DNA of 25,318 nucleotides from Flavobacteriales bacterium (lineage in GTDB: Bacteria > Bacteroidota > Bacteroidia > Flavobacteriales > BACL11): assembly GCA_012960835.1 (NCBI GenBank), contig DUAL01000159.1, positions 1 to 25,318 of the forward strand. The letters run 5' to 3'. Shown here piece after piece: positions 8,248-15,946 of this stretch. The notes below the pieces were generated by a model. That model was given only the letters and a program-made list of their open reading frames with translations, searched no databases and was not told the DNA's origin. Made by a program: the position numbers and the translations under genes. The stretch's first letter is position 1; every line of letters begins with the position of its first letter.

Positions 8248-9999
8248 TTGGATATTATTCAATTACTTCCTGAACATGTGGCAAACCAAATTGCAGCCGG
8301 AGAGGTTATTGGGCGCCCCGCTTCTGCTGTAAAAGAAATGTTGGAAAATGCACTTGATTCTGGCGCAACAAATATCAAACTTTATATAAAAGATTCTGGA
8401 AAAACACTTTTGCAAGTGGTGGATAACGGATGCGGAATGAGTGAAGCAGATGCTCGGATGAGTTTCGAAAGACATGCTACCTCCAAAATAAATAAAGCAG
8501 ATGATTTGTTTGCCATCAAAACCATGGGTTTCAGAGGAGAAGCAATGGCATCTCTGGCGGCAATAGCACATGTGGAAATGAAAAGCAAGCTCACTGAAAA
8601 AGAGTTGGGGACACATATTATTATTGAGGGGAGCCAAGTGAAAAAGCAGGAAGATTGCTCCTGTGCAAACGGCACTTCAATTTCCATTAAAAATTTATTT
8701 TACAATGTACCGGCTCGCAGGAATTTCCTAAAATCGGATAAGGTGGAAACAAGACATATTATAGAGCAGTTCAGCCGAATTGCTTTGGCAAATCCTGATA
8801 TTAATATGAGCTTGCATTTAGATGATGTGGAGTATTTCCATTTAGAAAAATCGAACAAACGACAAAGAATTGTAAGTGTAACAGGTGCAAAAAGCAATCA
8901 GAAATTAGTGCCAATTCAGGAGCAAACCACTTTAGTAAATATTAGCGGATTTATTGGGAAACCTGAGTTTTGCAAACGAACGCGTGGGGAACAATATTTC
9001 TTTGTAAATAACCGATTTATCAAAAGCCCCTACTTGCATCATGCTGTTAAAAAAGCTTATGACGGCTTGATTCCAGACAATTATTTCCCCTCTTACTTTT
9101 TGTATTTAGATATTGATCCAAAATTAATTGACATCAATATTCATCCGACAAAAACAGAAATAAAATTTGAAGATGAGAGGTCAATTTACGCTATTATTCG
9201 TTCGGCTGTTAAGCATTCCTTAGGAAAATATAATGTAGCACCAACTATCGATTTTAATCTGGAAACTTCATTCGATATTCCTGTTATGGAGAAAGGGAAA
9301 GCTTATACTCAGCCAAAAGTAAAAGTAGATACTAATTTCAATCCTTTTGAAAAAGAAAAGCCCACTGAAATATTTTCGTGGGGAGATATTGTTGAAAAAG
9401 CGAATATTCAGCAGGAAATTGAAGTAGATTGGACTCAGGAAGTTCAAGAAAAACAACTGCTGCAAATTAAAAATCAATTTATTTTACTAGAAGGGAAAGG
9501 AGAGCTACTTATTATTCATCAGCAAAGAGCACACGAAAGAGTTCTTTTTGAATACTATCAAGATTTACTGGAAAACAAAAAAGTAGAATCCCAACAATTG
9601 GCTTTCCCATTTAATATTACATTCTCTAATTCTGATTATTTATTAATAACACAGCTTGAAGAACCTTTACATAATTTAGGATTTAGTTTTAAATTAAAAG
9701 ATAATAGTATAGAAATAAATGGAATTCCTCCTGAGTGTACAAAGGAAAATCTGGAAGCTATTTTTGAGGAAATTTTGGAGCAAGAAAAAAATGATGATAA
9801 ATTAAAAATTGCAATAAAAGAAAAAATAGCAAAAGTGTTAGCCAAAAATATAGCAATAAAAAAAGGAAAAAAAATAGAGCAAAAAGAAATGAAAGTACTT
9901 ATAAGTAATTTGTTTGCTTGTGATTTACCAAGCATTAGCCCAAATGGCAAACCAACAATTATTAATTTGGCTTTAAACGACATTACAAAACATTTTTAG
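8248..9999 (+). CDS. mutL: DNA mismatch repair protein MutL
   Basis: MutL couples MutS mismatch recognition to strand incision and excision. The 583-residue protein has an intact N-terminal GHKL ATPase: NQIAAGEV, catalytic E30 in AVKEMLEN, D59-N-G-C-G-M, RHATSKI, TMGFRGEAMASL and LFYNVPARRNFLKS. The dimerisation domain starts near residue 390. The C-terminal metal-binding endonuclease motif normally written DQHAxxE reads H424-Q-Q-R-A-H-E430 here, the expected ACxxAV motif reads AKNIAI, and the CPHGRP-type motif reads SPNGKP, so the nuclease site looks eroded. TTG at 8248 is the only start that keeps the conserved IIQLLPEHVANQIAAGEV opening; the first ATG in frame would cut into the ATPase. 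The rhomboid gene begins one base after the stop. Confidence 0.96.
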   Translation: MDIIQLLPEHVANQIAAGEVIGRPASAVKEMLENALDSGATNIKLYIKDSGKTLLQVVDNGCGMSEADARMSFERHATSKINKADDLFAIKTMGFRGEAMASLAAIAHVEMKSKLTEKELGTHIIIEGSQVKKQEDCSCANGTSISIKNLFYNVPARRNFLKSDKVETRHIIEQFSRIALANPDINMSLHLDDVEYFHLEKSNKRQRIVSVTGAKSNQKLVPIQEQTTLVNISGFIGKPEFCKRTRGEQYFFVNNRFIKSPYLHHAVKKAYDGLIPDNYFPSYFLYLDIDPKLIDINIHPTKTEIKFEDERSIYAIIRSAVKHSLGKYNVAPTIDFNLETSFDIPVMEKGKAYTQPKVKVDTNFNPFEKEKPTEIFSWGDIVEKANIQQEIEVDWTQEVQEKQLLQIKNQFILLEGKGELLIIHQQRAHERVLFEYYQDLLENKKVESQQLAFPFNITFSNSDYLLITQLEEPLHNLGFSFKLKDNSIEINGIPPECTKENLEAIFEEILEQEKNDDKLKIAIKEKIAKVLAKNIAIKKGKKIEQKEMKVLISNLFACDLPSISPNGKPTIINLALNDITKHF

Positions 10000-10000
10000 C

Positions 10001-10741
10001 ATGGATTATCGACCAGGAAATTTTAGGCATTTACCAGAAGTAGTAAAAAACTTACTCATTATAAATGGATTATTCTTTTTAGCAACCATCACATTGGATG
10101 GCATGGGATTTGATATGTACCGATTTTTCGGGCTTCATCAGTTTCAATCAATAGAGTTTATGCCACATCAACTCATTACGCACCTTTTTATGCATGGCAA
10201 TTTTACCCACCTTTTCTTTAATATGTTTGCCCTTTGGATGTTTGGAAAAGTATTAGAAAATGTATGGGGAGGAAAGAAGTTTTTAGTCTATTACATGATA
10301 ACAGGATTAGGTGCAGCAGCTATTCATTTAGGGGTAAGTCAATATGAAATTATGAGTTTGCAAGCACAAATTAGCAGCAATGATTTAAATACAATCCTTA
10401 ATGAAGGTAGTAATATTTTAGCTGGCGGACAAAATTACACAAACCCAAGTATGGGTAAACTGAATCTGTTAATACACACCCCAACAGTTGGGGCTTCTGG
10501 GGCGGTTTTTGGCGTGTTATTGGCTTTTGGCATGCTTTTTCCAAATGCACTTTTATACATCTATTTAGCGATTCCTATCAAGGCAAAATATTTTGTAATC
10601 CTTTATGGACTTTTAGAATTGTATGCTGGAATTAGCAATAATCCTGCCGACAATGTGGCACATTTTGCGCATTTAGGTGGAATGATATTTGGCTTTTTAC
10701 TAATAAAATATTGGAGAAAAAACTCAAATACCTTTTACTAA
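10001..10741 (+). CDS. Rhomboid-family intramembrane serine protease (first of two)
   Basis: This 246-residue polytopic membrane protein has the full rhomboid catalytic apparatus: H66-G-N-F-T-H70-L-F-F-N74 in the second helix, the nucleophile S166 in G164-A-S-G-A-V-F-G, and H224 in HFAHLGG. Rhomboids cleave substrates within the membrane and regulate membrane-protein quality control or signalling; no substrate is evident. An extended loop of about 50 residues (113-163) between helices is larger than in minimal rhomboids. It starts one base after mutL, and its stop directly abuts the ATG of a second rhomboid gene. The mutL-rhomboid-rhomboid-EEP order is, to my knowledge, recurrent in Bacteroidota. 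Confidence 0.93.
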   Translation: MDYRPGNFRHLPEVVKNLLIINGLFFLATITLDGMGFDMYRFFGLHQFQSIEFMPHQLITHLFMHGNFTHLFFNMFALWMFGKVLENVWGGKKFLVYYMITGLGAAAIHLGVSQYEIMSLQAQISSNDLNTILNEGSNILAGGQNYTNPSMGKLNLLIHTPTVGASGAVFGVLLAFGMLFPNALLYIYLAIPIKAKYFVILYGLLELYAGISNNPADNVAHFAHLGGMIFGFLLIKYWRKNSNTFY

Positions 10742-11620
10742 ATGAGTAGTGTTTTTGAGGATATAAAAAATAATTTTAAGGGAGGGAATTCGCTTACTAA
10801 ACTCATCTATATTAATGTAGGGGTTTTTCTGATTGCTAGTGTTTTGCGTGTTTTATCATTCCTTTTTATGGTAAACGGCTGGGAGTTTTTATCTTATTTT
10901 ACTCTGCCAGCAAGTATCCCCCTTTTAATAAAAAAACCTTGGAGTATAATAAGCTATATGTTTTTGCATCAGAGTTTTATTCATTTGCTTTTCAATATGC
11001 TTTGGCTCTATTTTGGCGGTCAAATATTCCTCTCCTTTTTTGATAACAAAAAACTAATAAGCACTTATGTACTTGGCGGTATAAGTGGAGCCGTACTGTT
11101 TATTCTGTCTTTTAATCTTTTTCCGGTTTTTGCTACTGCTCTGCCAAATGCCGTGGCTCTTGGAGCTTCCGCCTCAGTGCTTGCCATTATTATGGCAATT
11201 GCCACCAAATCACCTAACTATTCTATCCGTTTGTTACTTATTGGAAATATAAAATTAAAACATATTGCTATTGTTAGTATTGTTTTAGATATCATGAGTA
11301 TTCCACAAGGAAATGCAGGGGGACATATTGCGCATTTAGGAGGCGCATTTTTTGGATATTTGTATGTAAAACAATTAAATAGCGGAAATGATATTGCAAA
11401 CAGTTTTAATAAAATAATGGATAATTTAAACTCTTATTTAAAAAAAGATCCCAAGCTAAAAAAAGCATATAGCAGAAAAAAATCGGATCAAGACTACCGA
11501 AAGGAAAAAGTACAAAACCAAGCCAAAATTGATAATATTTTAGATAAAATTGCAAAATCGGGATATGAAGGACTAACAAAAGAAGAAAAAGATATTTTGT
11601 TTAAAGCAAGTAAAAAGTAG
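10742..11620 (+). CDS. Second rhomboid-family protein with C-terminal DUF6576-like tail
   Basis: This 292-residue rhomboid paralogue starts immediately after the stop of the first, with no spacer. Helix features are H76-Q-S-F-I-H81-L-L-F-N85, the nucleophile S143 in G141-A-S-A-S, and H198 in HIAHLGG. The usual GxSG reads GASA here; the serine/histidine pair is kept, so activity is possible but less certain than for its neighbour. After the last helix (about residue 210) comes a soluble tail of some 80 residues, basic and charged, ending in ILDKIAKSGYEGLTKEEKDI. This matches the DUF6576-type tail I associate with this paralogue. Tandem arrangement suggests a functional pair. Confidence 0.9.
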   Translation: MSSVFEDIKNNFKGGNSLTKLIYINVGVFLIASVLRVLSFLFMVNGWEFLSYFTLPASIPLLIKKPWSIISYMFLHQSFIHLLFNMLWLYFGGQIFLSFFDNKKLISTYVLGGISGAVLFILSFNLFPVFATALPNAVALGASASVLAIIMAIATKSPNYSIRLLLIGNIKLKHIAIVSIVLDIMSIPQGNAGGHIAHLGGAFFGYLYVKQLNSGNDIANSFNKIMDNLNSYLKKDPKLKKAYSRKKSDQDYRKEKVQNQAKIDNILDKIAKSGYEGLTKEEKDILFKASKK

Positions 11621-11623
11621 CGT

Positions 11624-12718
11624 TTGAAAAATTTATCCTTCATAAATAAGATTCTGTTCCTTATAAATTCTTTATTGTTAGTTGGGCAAACTCTATCCTA
11701 TTTAGCCCCATTTGTTAGCCCTAGTATTTTTTGGCCAATTGCCTTTTTTGGTCTGCTGTTTCCCATTTTTTTTCTTTTAAATCTTCTCTTTATTTGTTAT
11801 TGGCTCATTGTAATGAAAAAACCATTTTGGGCAAACCTAATTGTACTGATAATTGGCATGAATTCTATTTCTACATTAATTGGGAATTCGGAAGACAAAA
11901 GCACAAAAGAGGGAGAAAATAATTTCAGTATTATGAGTTATAATGTACGGCTTTTTAACGCCTATAATTGGATTAAAAAAGAGGGCGTAAAAAATGAAAT
12001 TTTTGATTTGTTTAATCAGAGAAATACCAATATTCTCTGCATTCAGGAATTTTATGCACCAAAGCAGTTGCCAGAATTAGACTACTCTTTTCAGCATATT
12101 GGCTTGCAGAGTAAAAAAAGCCAGTGGCACATGGCAATTTACAGCAAGTTCCCACAAATAAATAAAGGAACGGTGAGTATAAAAGGAGAGCGAATGAACA
12201 ATACTTGTATTTTCTCGGATATGGTTTTTCAAGGAGATACTATCAGAATTTATAATATTCATTTGGCTTCTAATTGGTTCGACAAAAGCGATTTGGCTTT
12301 TATGGAAAATCCGGAGATGAGTAAAGAAGCAATAAAAAAAGGGGTATTTGGCATTGGGAAAAGATTAAAAAACTCTTTTCAGAAACGCACCATGCAAGTA
12401 GAGGTAATAAAACAACATATGGAAAAATCTCCCTACAAGATTATTGTATGTGGTGATTTTAATGATACACCAAACTCCTTTGCTTACCACAGAATTTCTG
12501 AGGGATTGCAAGATGCTTTCCTAAAAAAGGGAAATGGTATTGGCAGTACTTTTTTGGGTAAAATTCCCTTTTTGCGCATTGACTATATTTTGCATAACTC
12601 TAAGTTTAAAACAAATTCCTTTACTACACACCAGCAAAAGCTTTCCGATCATAAAGCAATAGAAAGTAGTTTGGGTTTTAATGTGCCCAGAGCGGGAGTC
12701 GAACCCGCACGTCCATAA
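11624..12718 (+). CDS. Membrane-anchored endonuclease/exonuclease/phosphatase-family protein
   Basis: This 364-residue protein has three N-terminal hydrophobic helices (about residues 5-85) and a C-terminal EEP catalytic domain (about 100-350): IMSYNVRLFN, the metal-ligand glutamate in ILCIQEFY, IYNIHLAS, GDFNDTPNS and the closing SDHKAIESS. EEP enzymes hydrolyse phosphodiesters (nucleic acid, phospholipid or phosphatase reactions); the substrate is unknown. TTG at 11624, 3 bp after the rhomboid stop, is chosen because the next ATG would remove the membrane helices. The last residues, NVPRAGVEPARP, are read from the antisense strand of tRNA-Leu, so the stop codon lies 35 bp inside that tRNA gene. 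The domain itself ends before this tail. Confidence 0.9.
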   Translation: MKNLSFINKILFLINSLLLVGQTLSYLAPFVSPSIFWPIAFFGLLFPIFFLLNLLFICYWLIVMKKPFWANLIVLIIGMNSISTLIGNSEDKSTKEGENNFSIMSYNVRLFNAYNWIKKEGVKNEIFDLFNQRNTNILCIQEFYAPKQLPELDYSFQHIGLQSKKSQWHMAIYSKFPQINKGTVSIKGERMNNTCIFSDMVFQGDTIRIYNIHLASNWFDKSDLAFMENPEMSKEAIKKGVFGIGKRLKNSFQKRTMQVEVIKQHMEKSPYKIIVCGDFNDTPNSFAYHRISEGLQDAFLKKGNGIGSTFLGKIPFLRIDYILHNSKFKTNSFTTHQQKLSDHKAIESSLGFNVPRAGVEPARP

Positions 12719-12767
12719 GAACACATGGCCCTCAACCATGCCTGTCTACCAATTTCAGCACCTGGGC
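12684..12767 (-). tRNA. tRNA-Leu (anticodon GAG)
   Basis: The reverse strand folds as a class II tRNA of 84 nt. The 7-bp acceptor stem pairs GCCCAGG with TCTGGGC (last pair G-T), followed by discriminator A. The anticodon stem CATGG/CCATG encloses the loop TTGAGGG, giving anticodon GAG (Leu, CUC/CUU). There is a long variable arm (GTGTTCTTATGGACGT region) and a T-arm with GCGGG TTCGACT CCCGC. CCA is not encoded. The 3' 35 bp overlap the end of the EEP gene on the other strand. A weak -7-like TAATTTAG lies at 12775-12782. Confidence 0.97.
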
Positions 12768-12787
12768 GAAAGGGCTAAATTAAAAGA

Positions 12788-12811
12788 AAAATCCCGCTAA
12801 AACGGGATTTT
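12788..12811 (-). terminator. Terminator between tRNA-Lys and tRNA-Leu
   Basis: A perfect 9-bp stem (AAAATCCCG at 12788-12796 with CGGGATTTT at 12803-12811) encloses a 6-nt loop. On the minus strand it begins 2 bp after the 3' end of tRNA-Lys and runs into TTTTTCTTTTA, so it should end the tRNA-Lys transcript. The stem could also act weakly on the plus strand, but the T-tract is shorter there. Confidence 0.8.
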
Positions 12812-12812
12812 G

Positions 12813-12885
12813 TGACCTGACTGGGGCTCGAACCCAGGACCCTCTCCTTAAAAGGGAGATGCTCTACCTGCTGAGCTATCAGGTC
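12813..12885 (-). tRNA. tRNA-Lys (anticodon UUU)
   Basis: The reverse strand gives a standard 73-nt tRNA: acceptor GACCTGA/TCAGGTC with perfect pairing and discriminator A, D-arm GCTC/GAGC, anticodon stem TCTCC/GGAGA with loop CTTTTAA (anticodon TTT, Lys), a 5-nt variable loop, and T-arm CTGGG TTCGAGC CCCAG. CCA is not encoded. A consensus promoter element lies just upstream and a hairpin terminator just downstream. Confidence 0.98.
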
Positions 12886-12900
12886 GTTCAAAAACGGCTG

Positions 12901-12908
12901 CAAATATA
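12901..12908 (-). promoter_or_regulatory. -7 promoter element for tRNA-Lys
   Basis: On the minus strand TATATTTG matches TAnnTTTG exactly and ends 15 bp before the 5' end of tRNA-Lys. A TTTG lies about 15 bp further upstream, slightly closer than the usual -33 spacing. The position relative to a stable RNA gene makes this one of the better promoter calls in the window. Confidence 0.6.
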
Positions 12909-12947
12909 TTACTATTTCTCAATCAAAAAAATGTTTTTTCATAAGTT

Positions 12948-14111
12948 TTAACTATGAATGGGATACCTCTCAAAATTAGCATTTTTATCGAACAATAGGC
13001 GGTAAGTTTTTAGCTTTTGATAGTCGGTGGCACCAAGTCCTTCTATCAGTTTTAGCATCTTAGGATTAAAATCGCCCACCCATGTCATTATAATATTTTC
13101 ATACTTCTTACTTTTTAGAAATTGATTGGAAATTTGTTGTATTAGTGCTCCTTCCACCCCTTTTTTCTGAAAATCAGGAGTAACTCCAAACACAACTCCA
13201 TGCACATTTTTTGGTGGACAAAATTTTAACAAAAGCCAAAATTTAATTTTTCCAAAAAAGTTAAAATTTCCATTGATGTATTTAAAAATCTCGTTCAGTT
13301 CGGGCAAAAAAATAGAGAAGGCAATTGGATCCTCTTTATAATAAGCAAACCAAATTATTTTTTCATCCATTATAGGGCTCATCTTATTAATGATACTTAC
13401 CGCTTGTTTTTGCTTCATTTTCCTAAAATTACGAAAGGAATTACCCCAAGCTTTATTGTAAACTATGCGGAAATCCTCTGCATATTTAAGTTTATTTTTT
13501 TTTCTGATGTGCTCAAAAGTATACTCTTTATCTTCTGCTATTCTCTCCGCCCTTATCTTGTATTTTTCTTGCAAAGGAGCAGTTACTGCCCGCATAGAAA
13601 CATGCTGATTGTAGTAAGTTTTGAAACCATAATCCTCAAAGAAACTTTGATAATAAGCAGGGTTGTAATTGTTGGCATAAACGCTAGGATTATCAAATCC
13701 TTCTACTAGTAACCCCCAAAATTTATCCTTTTCACCAAAATTAATAGGACCATCCATTGCCTGACAATCTCTTTCTTTAAGCCAATTTTTGCAAGCATCA
13801 AACAATAAGAAAGCTGCTTTTTTATCCTCAGTACATTCAAAGAAACCCATACCACCAACCGCTATTTTGCCACTTTTCATTTTCCTATTTACAAATGCTG
13901 CAACTCTACCAATTACTACTGCATTATCATCTAGTAAAATCCATCTTATGACTTCTCCATGTCTTAGCTGTTTATTTTTACTTTTATTAAAAATTGGTTC
14001 AATATCTTGCAGCAGGTGAGGCACCCAAACATTAGTGTTTTTATATATCCTAAAAGGAAGTTGATGAAAACTTTTTATTGTCCTTTTATTATTTACTTCA
14101 AATAATTGCAT
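12948..14111 (-). CDS. GNAT-like N-acetyltransferase-fold protein, double domain
   Basis: This 387-residue cytosolic protein shows two acyltransferase-like halves. The N-terminal half (about 1-175) contains IGRVAAFVNR, GGMGFFEC, DGPINFGEKDKFWGLLVEGF and YNPAYYQSFFEDYGF. The C-terminal half (about 200-380) contains the acetyl-CoA loop-like GVTPDFQKKGVEGAL and the NPKMLKLIEGLGA helix typical of the GNAT fold. Proteins with this DGPINFG...NPAYY pattern are widespread in Bacteroidota and usually left unnamed. The acceptor substrate is unknown; relatives are sometimes linked to lipid or peptidoglycan-precursor acylation, but nothing here proves that. It is a single gene, divergent from the SDR gene with only 40 bp between the two starts. 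Confidence 0.8.
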   Translation of the reverse strand: MQLFEVNNKRTIKSFHQLPFRIYKNTNVWVPHLLQDIEPIFNKSKNKQLRHGEVIRWILLDDNAVVIGRVAAFVNRKMKSGKIAVGGMGFFECTEDKKAAFLLFDACKNWLKERDCQAMDGPINFGEKDKFWGLLVEGFDNPSVYANNYNPAYYQSFFEDYGFKTYYNQHVSMRAVTAPLQEKYKIRAERIAEDKEYTFEHIRKKNKLKYAEDFRIVYNKAWGNSFRNFRKMKQKQAVSIINKMSPIMDEKIIWFAYYKEDPIAFSIFLPELNEIFKYINGNFNFFGKIKFWLLLKFCPPKNVHGVVFGVTPDFQKKGVEGALIQQISNQFLKSKKYENIIMTWVGDFNPKMLKLIEGLGATDYQKLKTYRLLFDKNANFERYPIHS

Positions 14112-14151
14112 TTTAATTCATTAATTTGTAGAGTAAAAATAATATTAATTT

Positions 14152-14952
14152 ATGAAAAACAAAGTTATTATCATTACAGGTGCCTCATCAGGTATTGGAG
14201 AAGCATTAGCTATTTCCTTGGCAAAAAATGAGAATAAATTGGTGCTTGCTGGCAGAAATATGGAAAAACTTTATGCCGTTTCTGAAAAAATAAAAGCTAA
14301 AAATATAAATACAATTAGCATTGCAACTAATGTATGTAAAGCGGAAGACTGCCAAAGGTTAATTGAAAAAACCATTGCAGAATTTGGGAGAATTGATGTG
14401 CTTATAAATAATGCTGGAATATCCATGCGGGCATTATTTAATGAATCCAACCTAGATGTAATAAAAAAAGTAATGGATACGAACTTTTGGGGAACAGTTT
14501 ACTGTACAAAATATGCACTCCCTTATTTACTAAAAGTAAGGGGTTCTCTAGTTGGCATTTCCTCTATTGCTGGACATATTGGACTTCCAGAAAGAAGTGC
14601 TTATTCAGCTTCAAAATTTGCCATGAATGGATTTTTGGAATCGATAAGAAGTGAAAATTTAGAAAATAATTTGCATGTACTTATTGCTTGTCCTGGGTTT
14701 ACGGCTAGCAATATCAGAAAATCAGCACTTACAAAAGATGGGACTCCACAAACAAGAAGCCCTAGAAATGAGAAAAAAATGATGACTGCTGAAAAGGTTG
14801 CAAAAGAAATTATTTGTGCAATAGATTGTAAAAAAGATACTTTGACTTTAAGCGCAAATGGCAAACTTATTGTCTGGATCAATCGGTTTTTTCCAAAAAT
14901 TGCAAAACGACTGGTTTTTAATCATTTCTCCAAAGAGAAAAAAATCAACTGA
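14152..14952 (+). CDS. Short-chain dehydrogenase/reductase
   Basis: This 266-residue SDR-family NAD(P)-dependent oxidoreductase has the classical Rossmann motif T9-G-A-S-S-G-I-G16, N-N-A-G at about 86-89, structural N111, and a catalytic serine (S137 or S138) with Y151-S-A-S-K155. An arginine after the second strand (AGRNMEKL) suggests NADP preference by family rule. The C-terminal 60 residues are basic and hydrophobic (FFPKIAKRLVFNHFSKEKK), which may associate with membrane. The substrate is unknown; related proteins act on acyl or sterol-like ketones. Its TGA shares its last A with the ATG of aroK, so the two genes are translationally coupled. A near-consensus -7-like TAATTTG lies in the 40-bp divergent gap upstream. 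Confidence 0.92.
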   Translation: MKNKVIIITGASSGIGEALAISLAKNENKLVLAGRNMEKLYAVSEKIKAKNINTISIATNVCKAEDCQRLIEKTIAEFGRIDVLINNAGISMRALFNESNLDVIKKVMDTNFWGTVYCTKYALPYLLKVRGSLVGISSIAGHIGLPERSAYSASKFAMNGFLESIRSENLENNLHVLIACPGFTASNIRKSALTKDGTPQTRSPRNEKKMMTAEKVAKEIICAIDCKKDTLTLSANGKLIVWINRFFPKIAKRLVFNHFSKEKKIN

Positions 14953-15449
14953 TGCGGATTTTCTTAATTGGATTTATGGGCTGTGGAAAATCAACAATCG
15001 GCAAAAAATTAGCAAAAACTTTAAGCTGTAAGTTCATTGATTTGGATAAATATATTGAGAGGAAAACAGGGGAAAGTATCCAGCAAATTTTCAAAGAAAA
15101 AGGAGAAAAGTATTTCAGGGTTTTGGAAACAGAAAGTTTGATGGAGATATGTAAAAGTGATAATCTTGTAATTGCAACTGGCGGAGGAACACCTTGCTTT
15201 TTTTATAATATGCAAAGAATACTAGATAAAGGAATTTGTATTTACCTAAAAATGGAAGCGAATAATTTGGCAAAAAGATTAAGTAAAGAAAAAAGTAAAA
15301 GACCCCTAATTGAAAATCTTACTGAAAAATACTTAGTAAATTTTATACGAAAAAAACTTGTGGAAAGAGAAGTGTTCTACAACAAGGCAAATCATATTAT
15401 ACAAGCAAAAAATATTAGTGAAAAGGATATTATAAAACTAATTTCTTAG
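14952..15449 (+). CDS. aroK: Shikimate kinase
   Basis: Shikimate kinase phosphorylates shikimate at the 3-hydroxyl in the chorismate pathway. The 165-residue protein has the Walker A motif G7-F-M-G-C-G-K13-S-T, D30-L-D32 for shikimate and magnesium binding, E61-adjacent FRVLETESL, the ATGGGTP shikimate-binding glycine stretch (75-81), and the KRPLI lid/adenine segment. Length is normal. It overlaps the SDR gene upstream by one base and the convergent phosphoribosyltransferase gene by four bases at the stop codons, leaving no room for a separate terminator. Confidence 0.95.
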   Translation: MRIFLIGFMGCGKSTIGKKLAKTLSCKFIDLDKYIERKTGESIQQIFKEKGEKYFRVLETESLMEICKSDNLVIATGGGTPCFFYNMQRILDKGICIYLKMEANNLAKRLSKEKSKRPLIENLTEKYLVNFIRKKLVEREVFYNKANHIIQAKNISEKDIIKLIS

Positions 15450-15943
15450 GAAAGATACACCCCTGCATTTTTTTCTAACTCTACAGAAATATGTTCTTTT
15501 AAAGTTGTAGACAAGGATAAGCCAACAAAATCCGCTTTTATGGGGAAACGATTGTGGTTTCTATCCACAAGCACTATGGTTGATAATCTTTTTAAGGGAA
15601 CCGACAAAAAATATTTTGTACCAAACATTAGTGTTTTTCCAGAATTGAGCACATCATCAACCAAAATAATTACTTTGTTTTTGTATTCCTTTTCTTGAAT
15701 ATCAACTTCTATATCTTTATAGAAAGGATGATCTTTATCCACTTTTATGGTAGCTAGTTTTACTTTTATATTGGAAATTTCCATTAATTTATCTGCTAGT
15801 TTCTTTGCTAAAAGTAGGCCCCTATCTGCAATTCCAGCAATAATAATTTCTTTCTCTTTATAATTTTGCTCATAAATTTGCCAAGCCAAACGATCTAGTT
15901 TTTGCTGGACTTGTTTTTTATCTAATACTAGTGTTTTACTCAT
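15446..15943 (-). CDS. Phosphoribosyltransferase-domain protein, PyrR-like
   Basis: This 165-residue cytosolic protein has a type I phosphoribosyltransferase fold with the PRPP-binding loop I92-I-L-V-D-D-V-L-N-S-G-K-T104, preceded by IIIAGIADRGLLLAKKLA (residues 33-50), which forms the pyrophosphate-binding loop region. The C-terminus, NRFPIKADFVGLSLSTT, is the PyrR/uracil-type hood element. PyrR family members bind RNA or act as uracil phosphoribosyltransferases, but here no pyrimidine genes are adjacent, so the role is open. It is convergent with aroK (4-bp stop overlap), and I recall this pairing as common in Bacteroidota. The lipoprotein gene ends 3 bp upstream, so they may share a transcript. 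Confidence 0.85.
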   Translation of the reverse strand: MSKTLVLDKKQVQQKLDRLAWQIYEQNYKEKEIIIAGIADRGLLLAKKLADKLMEISNIKVKLATIKVDKDHPFYKDIEVDIQEKEYKNKVIILVDDVLNSGKTLMFGTKYFLSVPLKRLSTIVLVDRNHNRFPIKADFVGLSLSTTLKEHISVELEKNAGVYLS

Positions 15944-15946
15944 GAG

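Noticed and set aside
12685..12718. C-terminal NVPRAGVEPARP as a real protein motif
   Set aside because: It is translated from the antisense of tRNA-Leu and occurs after the end of the EEP domain.
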